Source of the DNA: CAG-492 sp035388585
GTDB taxonomy: Bacteria; Bacillota; Clostridia; TANB77; CAG-508
Reading direction: 5' to 3'
Assembly (NCBI GenBank): GCA_035388585.1
Contig: DAOOQE010000039.1
Location: 1 to 6,368 of the forward strand
Length of the DNA: 6,368 nucleotides
Made by a program: the position numbers and the translations under genes. Below the pieces are notes generated by a model. It was not told where the DNA came from and did no database searches. It was given only the letters and a program-made list of their open reading frames with translations. Within the stretch, counting starts at the first letter, position 1. The number at the start of each line of letters is the position of its first letter. Below, in pieces: positions 1-5,297 of the stretch.

Positions 1-30
1 TTTTTTATTTTAAAAAATTATAAATTTGTA

Positions 31-59
31 TTGACAAAGTAATTAAATCAAGTTATAAT
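31..59 (+). promoter_or_regulatory. Housekeeping promoter of tRNA-Leu
   Basis: A perfect -35 hexamer TTGACA (31-36) and a perfect -10 hexamer TATAAT (54-59) are separated by exactly 17 bases. This is the consensus for the vegetative sigma factor (SigA). Transcription should start near 66, about 30 bases upstream of the tRNA-Leu gene. A consensus promoter suits a stable-RNA gene that must be strongly and constitutively expressed. Confidence 0.93.
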
Positions 60-95
60 TAATATCGTTATAAAACAATTGCCAGTAACATATAT

Positions 96-183
96 GCAGA
101 TGTGGCGGAACTGGCAGACGCACAGGACTTAAAATCCTGCGGTTGAATAAACCGTGCCGGTTCGATTCCGGCCATCTGCACCA
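96..183 (+). tRNA. tRNA-Leu (anticodon UAA)
   Basis: This is a complete class II tRNA, 88 bases including an encoded CCA (181-183), with discriminator A180 as expected for leucine tRNAs. The acceptor stem pairs GCAGATG (96-102) with CATCTGC (173-179). The anticodon stem CAGGA/TCCTG closes the loop CTTAAAA, giving anticodon TAA at 130-132, which reads the leucine codon UUA. The long variable arm forms GGTT/AACC within 141-154, and the T arm is GCCGG/CCGGC around TTCGATT. UUA is the preferred leucine codon in such an AT-rich genome, so this should be a heavily used tRNA. It has its own promoter upstream and terminator downstream and appears monocistronic. Confidence 0.97.
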
Positions 184-190
184 TTAATAT

Positions 191-227
191 CCCAAGAATT
201 TGTATTGAATTCTTGGGTTTTTTGTTT
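191..227 (+). terminator. Intrinsic terminator of tRNA-Leu
   Basis: A perfect 10-bp stem, CCCAAGAATT (191-200) with AATTCTTGGG (208-217), has a 7-base loop and is followed directly by a T-rich tract (218-227, interrupted by one G). It lies 7 bases after the tRNA CCA end. This is a textbook Rho-independent terminator and closes the tRNA-Leu unit. Confidence 0.95.
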
Positions 228-335
228 AGATGTTACTAAATAAATCATAGTAATTAAATATGATTATTTTGATTTTATTATTGAAAAACGTTGAAAAAAA
301 TAAAAGTTTTAGAAAATGAATATAATTCTTTGAAG

Positions 336-365
336 TCCAAGCATGAAAATATGCTTGGATTTTTT
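336..365 (+). terminator. Isolated intrinsic terminator with no gene upstream
   Basis: A perfect 9-bp stem, TCCAAGCAT (336-344) with ATGCTTGGA (351-359), closes a 6-base loop and is followed by six T residues (360-365). By form it is a + strand Rho-independent terminator. The preceding gene is tRNA-Leu, which already has its own terminator at 191-227, so this one has no obvious client. It may serve as a back-up, end an unrecognised small RNA in 228-335, or be left from a decayed gene. A TATAAT lies at 321-326 with no recognisable -35. Confidence 0.75.
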
Positions 366-581
366 ATATTATATTAATAAGAATTATATTAATATAAATT
401 AATATAAGTACTATTATTTAAATAGTAAAAATGTAATTAATAATGGATATTTTTAAGAACTTATAATTAAACATTAAGTTCATAAAACCATTATAAAAAA
501 AACATTATAAACACATATTTAATTGTTATAATTAAAATACTAGAATAAATTTAAAAATAAATAAGTAATAATTTTTTTTAA

Positions 582-598
582 TTTCCGCCATAGCGAAA
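582..598. promoter_or_regulatory. Bulged inverted repeat, candidate operator for the XRE gene
   Basis: TTT-CGC (with one extra C at 585) and GCG-AAA flank the 4-base centre CATA, giving a 6-bp imperfect dyad about 57 bases upstream of the XRE start codon. It is the only G/C-rich patch in a spacer that is otherwise almost all A and T, and it would overlap a possible -35 region. Small XRE proteins commonly bind short dyads at their own promoters, so an operator role is plausible. That role is inference; no second copy of the dyad was seen in the window. Confidence 0.3.
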
Positions 599-654
599 CA
601 AATATATGATTAAATATATTTATCAGATATATTAAATTTAACAAGGAGTGAAAT

Positions 655-855
655 ATGCATATAGAAATTTTAGTGAAGAAAGTTAGAAAAGAAAAAGATG
701 TTACTTTAAATACATTATCAAAAAAATGCGGAGTATCAGTAAGTCATATAAATGACATAGAAAATAATTTAAAGATGCCGAGTTTAGTAGTGTTGGTAAA
801 AATTTCAAAAGCACTGAATACTAGTATTCAAGAACTTTATGATGTTGAGTGGTGA
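655..855 (+). CDS. Small XRE/Cro-type helix-turn-helix regulator
   Basis: This 66-residue protein consists almost entirely of one XRE-family (HTH_3) DNA-binding domain. The helix-turn-helix lies around residues 17-42: LSKKCGVSVSHINDIEN carries the family pattern of a hydrophobic residue, a Gly-Val-Ser turn, and a recognition helix ending in Ile-Glu. A third conserved block, MPSLVVLVKISKALNTSIQEL, is the usual C-terminal half of the fold. There is no extra sensor, peptidase or dimerisation domain, so it resembles phage Cro or SinR-like minimal regulators. Start ATG 655 is supported by AGGAG at 644-648, 6 bases upstream. It probably acts as a cytoplasmic repressor or activator. Its stop codon is 4 bases from the next gene's likely start, implying a two-gene operon. 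Its targets cannot be read from the sequence; autoregulation through the 582-598 dyad is a guess. Confidence 0.9.
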   Translation: MHIEILVKKVRKEKDVTLNTLSKKCGVSVSHINDIENNLKMPSLVVLVKISKALNTSIQELYDVEW

Positions 856-859
856 AAAT

Positions 860-1060
860 ATGAAAAATGATTTTTTAGAAAAATATGAACAATCAATAAA
901 CGAATTAAAAAAGTTAATAAAAAATTCAAAAAAAAGGCCAAATGAAAAGGAATGGAATAAGTACGCATTTGAAAATGGATACTTATTAAGTGGAACAATA
1001 GGATATATGTCAGGAAAAACATTTAATACATTAACTAGGGAGTTTATTAAATGTAAATAA
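860..1060 (+). CDS. Small conserved-type protein, possible homing-endonuclease-associated repeat
   Basis: I chose ATG 860 (66 residues) over ATG 839 or 842. It starts just after the XRE stop (853-855) and has a weak Shine-Dalgarno-like GAGTGG at 847-852, whereas the earlier starts would overlap the XRE gene by up to 17 bases. The first half, about residues 1-25, is charged and probably helical (FLEKYEQSINELKKLIKN). The second half, roughly residues 24-62, reads KKRPNEKEWNKYAFENGYLL followed by S, G, TIGYMSGKTFNTL. An Arg-Pro, a Glu-Trp, an aromatic Tyr-Ala step, a Leu-Ser plus Thr-Ile turn, then Phe-Asn resembles the short DNA-binding-like repeat often found beside HNH homing endonucleases. 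That match is from memory of the pattern and is uncertain. No nuclease domain is present. Tight coupling to the XRE gene suggests a shared DNA-related role. It has no signal peptide or membrane segment. Confidence 0.7.
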   Translation: MKNDFLEKYEQSINELKKLIKNSKKRPNEKEWNKYAFENGYLLSGTIGYMSGKTFNTLTREFIKCK

Positions 1061-1136
1061 TAACAAATTTAAAAATTATTTAATCAATTGGAAAATGAGT
1101 ACACATAATAATGAGGAAATTAATACCTTAAATCTC

Positions 1137-1165
1137 TTGAAATATAAGTAAAAAAATGATAAAAT
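1137..1165 (+). promoter_or_regulatory. Extended -10 promoter of mtaB
   Basis: TTGAAA (1137-1142, five of six -35 consensus bases) and TAAAAT (1160-1165, five of six -10 consensus bases) are separated by 17 bases. A TG at 1157-1158 sits one base before the -10 hexamer, making an extended -10 element. The start point would be near 1172, leaving a leader of about 26 bases that carries the mtaB ribosome binding site. This separates mtaB transcription from the XRE cassette. Confidence 0.8.
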
Positions 1166-1197
1166 AATAGAAGTTTTAAGAGAAAAGAGGAAATAAT

Positions 1198-2520
1198 ATG
1201 AACAATAAAAAAAACAAAGTAGCTTTGTGCTCTCTTGGATGTAAAGTAAATCAATATGAAACAAATGTTATTATGCAAGAATTTATTGAAAAAGGTTATG
1301 ATGTAACAGAATTTAATGAATATGCAGATGTTTATATTATAAATACTTGTACTGTAACCAATATTGCTGATAGAAAATCAAGACAAATGATAAGAAAAGT
1401 TAAAGATATAAATCCAGAAGCTTTAATTGTTGCATGTGGATGTTATGCACAAGTTGGAAAAGATGAATTGCAAAAAATTAAAGAAATTGATTTAATATTA
1501 GGAAATAATGAAAAAAAAGAATTAGTAGATAATATAGAAAAACTACTAGAACAAAAAGATAGTATCTTAATAGAAAATGTAACAGATGTATTACACCAGA
1601 ATGTATATATTGAATTTAAAACAGAAACTTTTGCAGAAAATGCAAGGGCTTTTATTAAAATTCAAGATGGTTGTGATAGGTTTTGTTCATATTGTATTAT
1701 TCCATATGCTAGAGGAAAAGTAAGAAGTAGAAAAATTGAGAATATAATTAAAGAAGTTGAAAAAATTGCATCTAAAGGTATAAAAGAAATTGTTATTACA
1801 GGAATTCATATTGCTTCTTATGGTAAAGATTTTGATTATTCTATAACAATAATAGATGTTTTAGAAAAGTTAAACAGTATTAATGGTATAGAAAGAATTA
1901 GATTAAGTTCATTAGAACCAACAATAATTACAAATGAATTTATTCAACAATTATCAAAATTAGATAAGATATGTCCACATTTCCATTTATCTCTTCAAAG
2001 TGGATGTAATGATATTCTTAAAAGAATGAATAGAAAATATACAATAGAAGAATTTGAAAATTGTGTTAATATAATTAGAAAAACATATAATAAACCGATA
2101 CTAACAACAGATATTATAGTTGGTTTTCCGGGTGAAACGGAATTGGAATTTGAAAATACTTATAATTTCTTGAAAAAAATGGATTTTTATAAAATGCATA
2201 TTTTTAAATATTCACAAAGAAAAGGAACAAAAGCAGCAAGTATGCCAAATCAAATTGATGGAAAAGTAAAAGAATATAGAAGTAGAAAACTTATAGATTT
2301 ATCAAATAAAAGTCAGTTAAAATATAATAATTGTAAAATAGACGAAGTGTGTGAAGTATTATTTGAGGAAAATGATGGTGAATATTATAAAGGACATACA
2401 AAAGATTATTTTATGGTAAAAATAAAAGCAGATGAAGAAAATTTACAAAATAAAATAGAAAATGTTATAATTTTTGATGCACAGTCAGATTGCTTAATAG
2501 GTAAAATAGCTGAAAAATAG
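1198..2520 (+). CDS. mtaB: tRNA (N6-L-threonylcarbamoyladenosine(37)-C2)-methylthiotransferase MtaB
   Basis: A 440-residue radical-SAM methylthiotransferase. It adds a methylthio group to C2 of t6A37, making ms2t6A next to the anticodon of tRNAs that read ANN codons, which stabilises decoding. The N-terminal domain (about 1-120) carries the three cysteines of the auxiliary iron-sulfur cluster: C15 in SLGCKVNQYE, C51 in NTCTVT and C82 in GCYAQ. The radical SAM cluster motif CDRFCSYC gives C159, C163 and C166. The KVNQYE form of the first motif and the GCYAQ form of the third fit MtaB better than MiaB or RimO. The C-terminal 60 or so residues fit a TRAM RNA-binding domain. Length is normal for the family. 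Start ATG 1198 has AGAGG at 1186-1190, 7 bases upstream. AAA and other ANN codons dominate the neighbouring genes, so the modification should matter here. Confidence 0.96.
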   Translation: MNNKKNKVALCSLGCKVNQYETNVIMQEFIEKGYDVTEFNEYADVYIINTCTVTNIADRKSRQMIRKVKDINPEALIVACGCYAQVGKDELQKIKEIDLILGNNEKKELVDNIEKLLEQKDSILIENVTDVLHQNVYIEFKTETFAENARAFIKIQDGCDRFCSYCIIPYARGKVRSRKIENIIKEVEKIASKGIKEIVITGIHIASYGKDFDYSITIIDVLEKLNSINGIERIRLSSLEPTIITNEFIQQLSKLDKICPHFHLSLQSGCNDILKRMNRKYTIEEFENCVNIIRKTYNKPILTTDIIVGFPGETELEFENTYNFLKKMDFYKMHIFKYSQRKGTKAASMPNQIDGKVKEYRSRKLIDLSNKSQLKYNNCKIDEVCEVLFEENDGEYYKGHTKDYFMVKIKADEENLQNKIENVIIFDAQSDCLIGKIAEK

Positions 2521-2555
2521 TATTAATATAAAGACCAAGAAATAATAATTAGATA

Positions 2556-2584
2556 TTGTAATTGATATATATGTATAATATAAT
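2556..2584 (+). promoter_or_regulatory. Candidate promoter for alaS
   Basis: TTGTAA (2556-2561, four of six -35 bases) is followed after 17 bases by a perfect TATAAT (2579-2584). A second TATAAT overlaps at 2574-2579. If used, it would start transcription near 2591 and give alaS a leader of about 285 bases. Confidence is modest because TATAAT-like strings are frequent by chance in such AT-rich DNA. Confidence 0.4.
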
Positions 2585-2604
2585 TAATACATAAAAATAA
2601 TATA

Positions 2605-2652
2605 ATTATTAAATTATTAAATTATTAGATTATTAAATTATTAGATTATTAA
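2605..2652. repeat. Six tandem 8-bp repeats (ATTATTAR)
   Basis: Six head-to-tail copies of ATTATTAA or ATTATTAG occupy 2605-2652 without a break. The order of last bases is A, A, G, A, G, A, so the last four units also form two identical 16-bp copies (2621-2636 and 2637-2652), and the first two form a third that differs by one base. Such an array is prone to slipped-strand copy-number change. It lies downstream of the candidate alaS promoter and upstream of the alaS translation start. Confidence 0.9.
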
Positions 2653-2833
2653 ATTGAAAAATTAATAAATTGAAAAAATAAAAATTAATAAAATTAAAAT
2701 ATTAAAAATTTATAAAATAAAAAAATTAGAAAGTAAAATAATTTAAAAATGAAAAAGTTATAAGGTTATAAAATTTTAAAATGAACTTTTTAAATTAAAT
2801 GTAGAAAAATCCAATAAATCATATATAAATAGA

Positions 2834-2874
2834 AAGGAGATTAGATATAATTTATATTATATCTAACAGAAAAG
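2834..2874 (+). promoter_or_regulatory. alaS ribosome binding site with a hairpin spacer
   Basis: AAGGAG (2834-2839) is a strong Shine-Dalgarno but lies 35 bases before the only usable start codon, ATG 2875. Between them is a perfect inverted repeat: TTAGATATAAT (2841-2851) pairs with ATTATATCTAA (2856-2866) around the loop TTAT. Folding would remove 26 bases and leave 9 (2840 and 2867-2874), the normal distance. No in-frame ATG, GTG or TTG lies between the Shine-Dalgarno and 2875, and an in-frame TAA stands at 2848-2850. Known cases of hairpins bridging a long spacer make this mechanism reasonable, but it is inferred here. Confidence 0.7.
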
Positions 2875-4647
2875 ATGGATAAGATAAATCTAAAAGAAAA
2901 ATATTTAAAATTCTTTGAAGAAAAAGGTCATAAAATAATTCAAAGCTCTCCGGTTATTCCGGAAAATGATCCTACATGTCTATTTAACACTGCTGGTATG
3001 CAGCCACTTGTTCCTTATTTAAAAGGACAACCTCATCCAGAAGGAAAAAGGTTAGTAGATGTTCAAAAATGTTTCAGAACAAATGATTTAGAAGAAGTGG
3101 GAGATACTACACATCATACCTTTTTTGAAATGCTAGGAAATTGGTCATTAGGAGATTACTTCAAAAAAGAATCAATTACATGGAGTTTAGAATTTTTAAC
3201 AAAAAAACTAAATATTCCAATAGAAAAATTGGCAGTAACTGTATTTAAAGGAAATGATATAGTAGGCCCGGACAATGAGTCAGCTAATATATGGAGAAGT
3301 TTGGGTATAAATGAAAATAAAATTGCTTTTCTAGGTGAAGAAGATAATTGGTGGCCAAATATGGATTTGATTGGTCCTTGTGGACCGGATACGGAAATAT
3401 TTTATTGGAGAAGTGAAAAAGATGTTCCAGAGGTATATAATCCAGATGATAAAAACTGGGTTGAAATTTGGAATAATGTTTTCATGCAATATAATCATGA
3501 ACCAGACGGTAATTTTATACCATTAGCAAATAAAAATGTTGATACTGGAATGGGTGTTGAAAGAGTAACTGCTATATTAGAAGGTAAAACTGATAATTAT
3601 GCTTCATCAATTTGGCAAGATATAATAACTAAAATAGAATTAATTTCTGGAAAAAATTACAATGATTCGAAATATACTAGAAGTATGAGAATAATAGCAG
3701 ATCATATAAGAGCAATTGTAATAATAAGCGGAGATGAAGCTGGAATTGAACCATCTAATACAGACCAAGGATATGTATTAAGAAGATTAATAAGAAGAAT
3801 GATAAGATATGCCAGAAATTTAAATATAAATATAGAAGATAATTGGGAACAAGAATTAGCAGAAATGATAATTTCAAAATATTCAATATATTATAAGGAA
3901 TTAGAAAAAAATCATCAAAAAATATTAGAAGTCTTAAAAAACGAAAAAGTAAGATTTAACAGAACCTTAGAAAAAGGTTTAAGAGAATTTGATAAAATAG
4001 TAAGGATTATAGAAGGTAATAGAATAGAGGCTGATATTGCATTTAAATTATATGACACATTTGGTTTTCCAATCGAATTAACTAAAGAATTAGCAGACGA
4101 AAAAGGATTAATAGTAGATATTAATGGATTTAATAAAAAGTTTAAAGAACATCAAGAAAAATCAAGAACTGGAGCTGAACAAAAATTTAAAGGTGGATTA
4201 TCTTCAACAGGTGAAATGGAAATAAAATATCATACTGCAACACATTTGCTTAATGCTGCATTAAAGAAGGTTTTAGGAACTCATGTACATCAAAAAGGTA
4301 GTAATATAACTTCTGAAAGAATGAGATTCGATTTTTCACATGACTCAAAAATGACTGATGAAGAGAAAAAACTTACAGAACAATTAGTTAATGAATATAT
4401 ACAAAAAGGTATTAATGTTGATAAATTCGAATTAAAAAAACAAGATGCAATAGACATGGGAGCAGAGGCAATGTTTATAGACAAATATGGAGAGATTGTA
4501 ACTGTGTATAAAATAGAAGGTGTTTCTACTGAAATTTGTGGTGGTCCACATGTTAAAAATACAATAGAACTTGGGCATTTTAAAATTCAAAAGGAAGAAG
4601 CTAGTTCGTCAGGAGTAAGAAGAATTAAAGCAATTTTGGAAGAGTAG
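2875..4647 (+). CDS. alaS: Alanine--tRNA ligase, short form lacking the C-Ala domain
   Basis: Charges tRNA-Ala with alanine in the cytoplasm and edits mischarged Ser or Gly. Class II motifs are present: motif 1 region KGHKIIQSSPVIPENDP (18-33), motif 2 around CFRTNDLEEVGD (66-77, with R68) and HHTFFEMLGNWSLGDYF, and motif 3 NVDTGMGVERV (221-231, with R230). The tRNA-recognition region follows to about 450. The editing domain carries the zinc ligands H453 and H457 (HTATH) and C555 and H559 (CGGPH). The protein is 590 residues against about 870-880 for typical bacterial AlaRS. Missing are the roughly 100-residue beta-barrel segment that normally precedes HTATH (the TPFYAESGGQ-type region) and the entire C-terminal DHHA1/C-Ala domain. 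It ends properly after the editing core (GVRRIKAILEE, then tandem stops TAG TGA), so this is a compact design, not a frameshift. I recall similar short AlaRS from candidate phyla radiation bacteria. Confidence 0.95.
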   Translation: MDKINLKEKYLKFFEEKGHKIIQSSPVIPENDPTCLFNTAGMQPLVPYLKGQPHPEGKRLVDVQKCFRTNDLEEVGDTTHHTFFEMLGNWSLGDYFKKESITWSLEFLTKKLNIPIEKLAVTVFKGNDIVGPDNESANIWRSLGINENKIAFLGEEDNWWPNMDLIGPCGPDTEIFYWRSEKDVPEVYNPDDKNWVEIWNNVFMQYNHEPDGNFIPLANKNVDTGMGVERVTAILEGKTDNYASSIWQDIITKIELISGKNYNDSKYTRSMRIIADHIRAIVIISGDEAGIEPSNTDQGYVLRRLIRRMIRYARNLNINIEDNWEQELAEMIISKYSIYYKELEKNHQKILEVLKNEKVRFNRTLEKGLREFDKIVRIIEGNRIEADIAFKLYDTFGFPIELTKELADEKGLIVDINGFNKKFKEHQEKSRTGAEQKFKGGLSSTGEMEIKYHTATHLLNAALKKVLGTHVHQKGSNITSERMRFDFSHDSKMTDEEKKLTEQLVNEYIQKGINVDKFELKKQDAIDMGAEAMFIDKYGEIVTVYKIEGVSTEICGGPHVKNTIELGHFKIQKEEASSSGVRRIKAILEE

Positions 4648-4791
4648 TGATGTTTGAAAATTTTAAAAAATAGATTAAACGTATAATAATACTGAAATAG
4701 CAATAGTGTTAAAATGATGGTAATAGTAATATAATAATTACAAGAGTATTAAAATGAAAAAAATATCAAATTTATACTGATATTCTGAAAA

Positions 4792-4805
4792 TTATTATAT
4801 AATAA
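4792..4805. promoter_or_regulatory. Palindrome with embedded TATAAT before the HIT gene
   Basis: TTATTATATAATAA (4792-4805) is a perfect 14-base palindrome that contains TATAAT at 4798-4803. It lies 27 bases before the HIT start codon. It could be the -10 of a promoter for the HIT gene, but no good -35 sits at the right distance, so the element may simply be AT-rich coincidence. The rest of the 185-base spacer holds only imperfect repeats, including AGTGTTAAAATGA (4705-4717) and AGTATTAAAATGA (4745-4757). Confidence 0.25.
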
Positions 4806-4832
4806 CAAAAAATTTAAGGAGGCTAAAAATAG

Positions 4833-5180
4833 ATGGATGATTGTCTTTTTTGTAAAATAATAAATGGAGATATTCCTTGTAATAAGGTATATGAAGATAA
4901 TGATATTTTAGCCTTTTATGATGTGAATCCAGCAACACCTATACACATATTAGTTATACCAAAAAAACATATAGTATCTGTAATAGATGTTAAACCTGAA
5001 GAGGGTTTTATTATCTCAAAAATTTTTAGTGTTATAAATGAAATAGCTAAAAATATGAAATTTGATAATGATGGATTTAGAGTTATTACAAATTGTGGGA
5101 ATGATTCTGGACAAGAAGTAAAGCATTTGCATTTTCATGTATTAGCTGGCAGAAATCTGGGTTCAAAAATTATAGAATGA
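4833..5180 (+). CDS. hinT: HIT (histidine triad) family nucleotide hydrolase, HinT-like
   Basis: A 115-residue cytoplasmic HIT protein of the branch that hydrolyses purine nucleoside phosphoramidates and aminoacyl-adenylates. The catalytic triad motif HLHFHVL gives H98, H100 and H102, with H102 or H100 expected to act as nucleophile or support. An N-terminal CxxC (C4, C7) together with H46 and a triad-region His fits the structural zinc site of many bacterial HinT proteins. The block VNPATPIHILVIPKKHI (31-47) is family-typical. The C terminus, GRNLGSKIIE, replaces the common GWPPG-type ending, so the last residues are divergent. ATG 4833 has a perfect AAGGAGG at 4816-4822, 10 bases upstream. 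It follows alaS by 185 bases with no terminator between. HinT enzymes can clear aminoacyl-AMP released by synthetases, so proximity to alaS may be functional, but that link is inference. Confidence 0.92.
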   Translation: MDDCLFCKIINGDIPCNKVYEDNDILAFYDVNPATPIHILVIPKKHIVSVIDVKPEEGFIISKIFSVINEIAKNMKFDNDGFRVITNCGNDSGQEVKHLHFHVLAGRNLGSKIIE

Positions 5181-5297
5181 AATTAGTGTAATTAAAAGTG
5201 ATATATTTTTACTACTAAAAATAAAAGAATATAAAGTATAAGTATTAATAAAAAATTATACAAATAATAATTAAGTAATTAATAAAAAGGAGAAAAA

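Larger units (their letters stand above)
228..654. other. Gene-poor AT-rich spacer before the XRE cassette
   Basis: I see no credible protein-coding or tRNA gene in these 427 bases. The stretch holds an isolated terminator-like hairpin (336-365). It also has a 12-base direct repeat ATTATATTAATA at 368-379 and 383-394, the second copy overlapping a 14-base perfect palindrome (384-397). An A/T-only 7-bp hairpin TACTATT/AATAGTA lies at 409-427, and a G/C-containing bulged inverted repeat at 582-598. Just ahead of the XRE gene is a short inverted repeat, AATATAT (613-619) with ATATATT (627-633). No -35/-10 pair with good spacing is visible for the XRE gene. The best guess is TATGAT at 605-610 with a poor -35 inside the 582-598 element. 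Confidence 0.6.
2521..2874. other. Extremely AT-rich 354-base leader between mtaB and alaS
   Basis: No gene is visible here. The stretch is nearly all A and T, with occasional isolated G or C. It contains a possible promoter (2556-2584), six tandem 8-base units (2605-2652), then further low-complexity ATTGAAAAA/AATTAATAAA blocks to about 2720, and finally the alaS translation start region (2834-2874). No terminator hairpin follows mtaB, so read-through into alaS is possible. I searched for a T-box leader, common before aminoacyl-tRNA synthetase genes in Gram-positive bacteria. I found neither the conserved T-box antiterminator sequence (TGGNACCGCG core) nor a G/C-containing terminator stem. 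Confidence 0.75.

Noticed and set aside
96..183. Phage or integrative-element attachment site at tRNA-Leu
   Set aside because: The 3' end of the tRNA is not repeated downstream in the window and no integrase is present, so the spacer and XRE cassette cannot be called an integrated element on this evidence.
837..1022. Reverse-strand open frame opposite the XRE cassette
   Set aside because: It is the complement of the AT-rich coding strand of the second cassette gene, giving Phe/Leu/His-rich nonsense, and has no Shine-Dalgarno site.
655..1060. Toxin-antitoxin pair
   Set aside because: The order and sizes would fit an XRE antitoxin with a partner, but the second protein shows no toxin-family residues (HigB/RelE, HipA or similar), so the label is not justified.
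1076..1264. Reverse-strand open frame across the mtaB promoter
   Set aside because: It covers the well-formed mtaB promoter, ribosome binding site and first codons, and has no recognisable protein family features.
2605..2652. CRISPR array
   Set aside because: The units are 8 bases and contiguous with no unique spacers, and no cas gene is near.
4290..4484. Reverse-strand open frame inside alaS
   Set aside because: It lies wholly within the alaS editing domain, which is strongly supported by its zinc motifs, and its product is low-complexity Ser/Leu/Ile.
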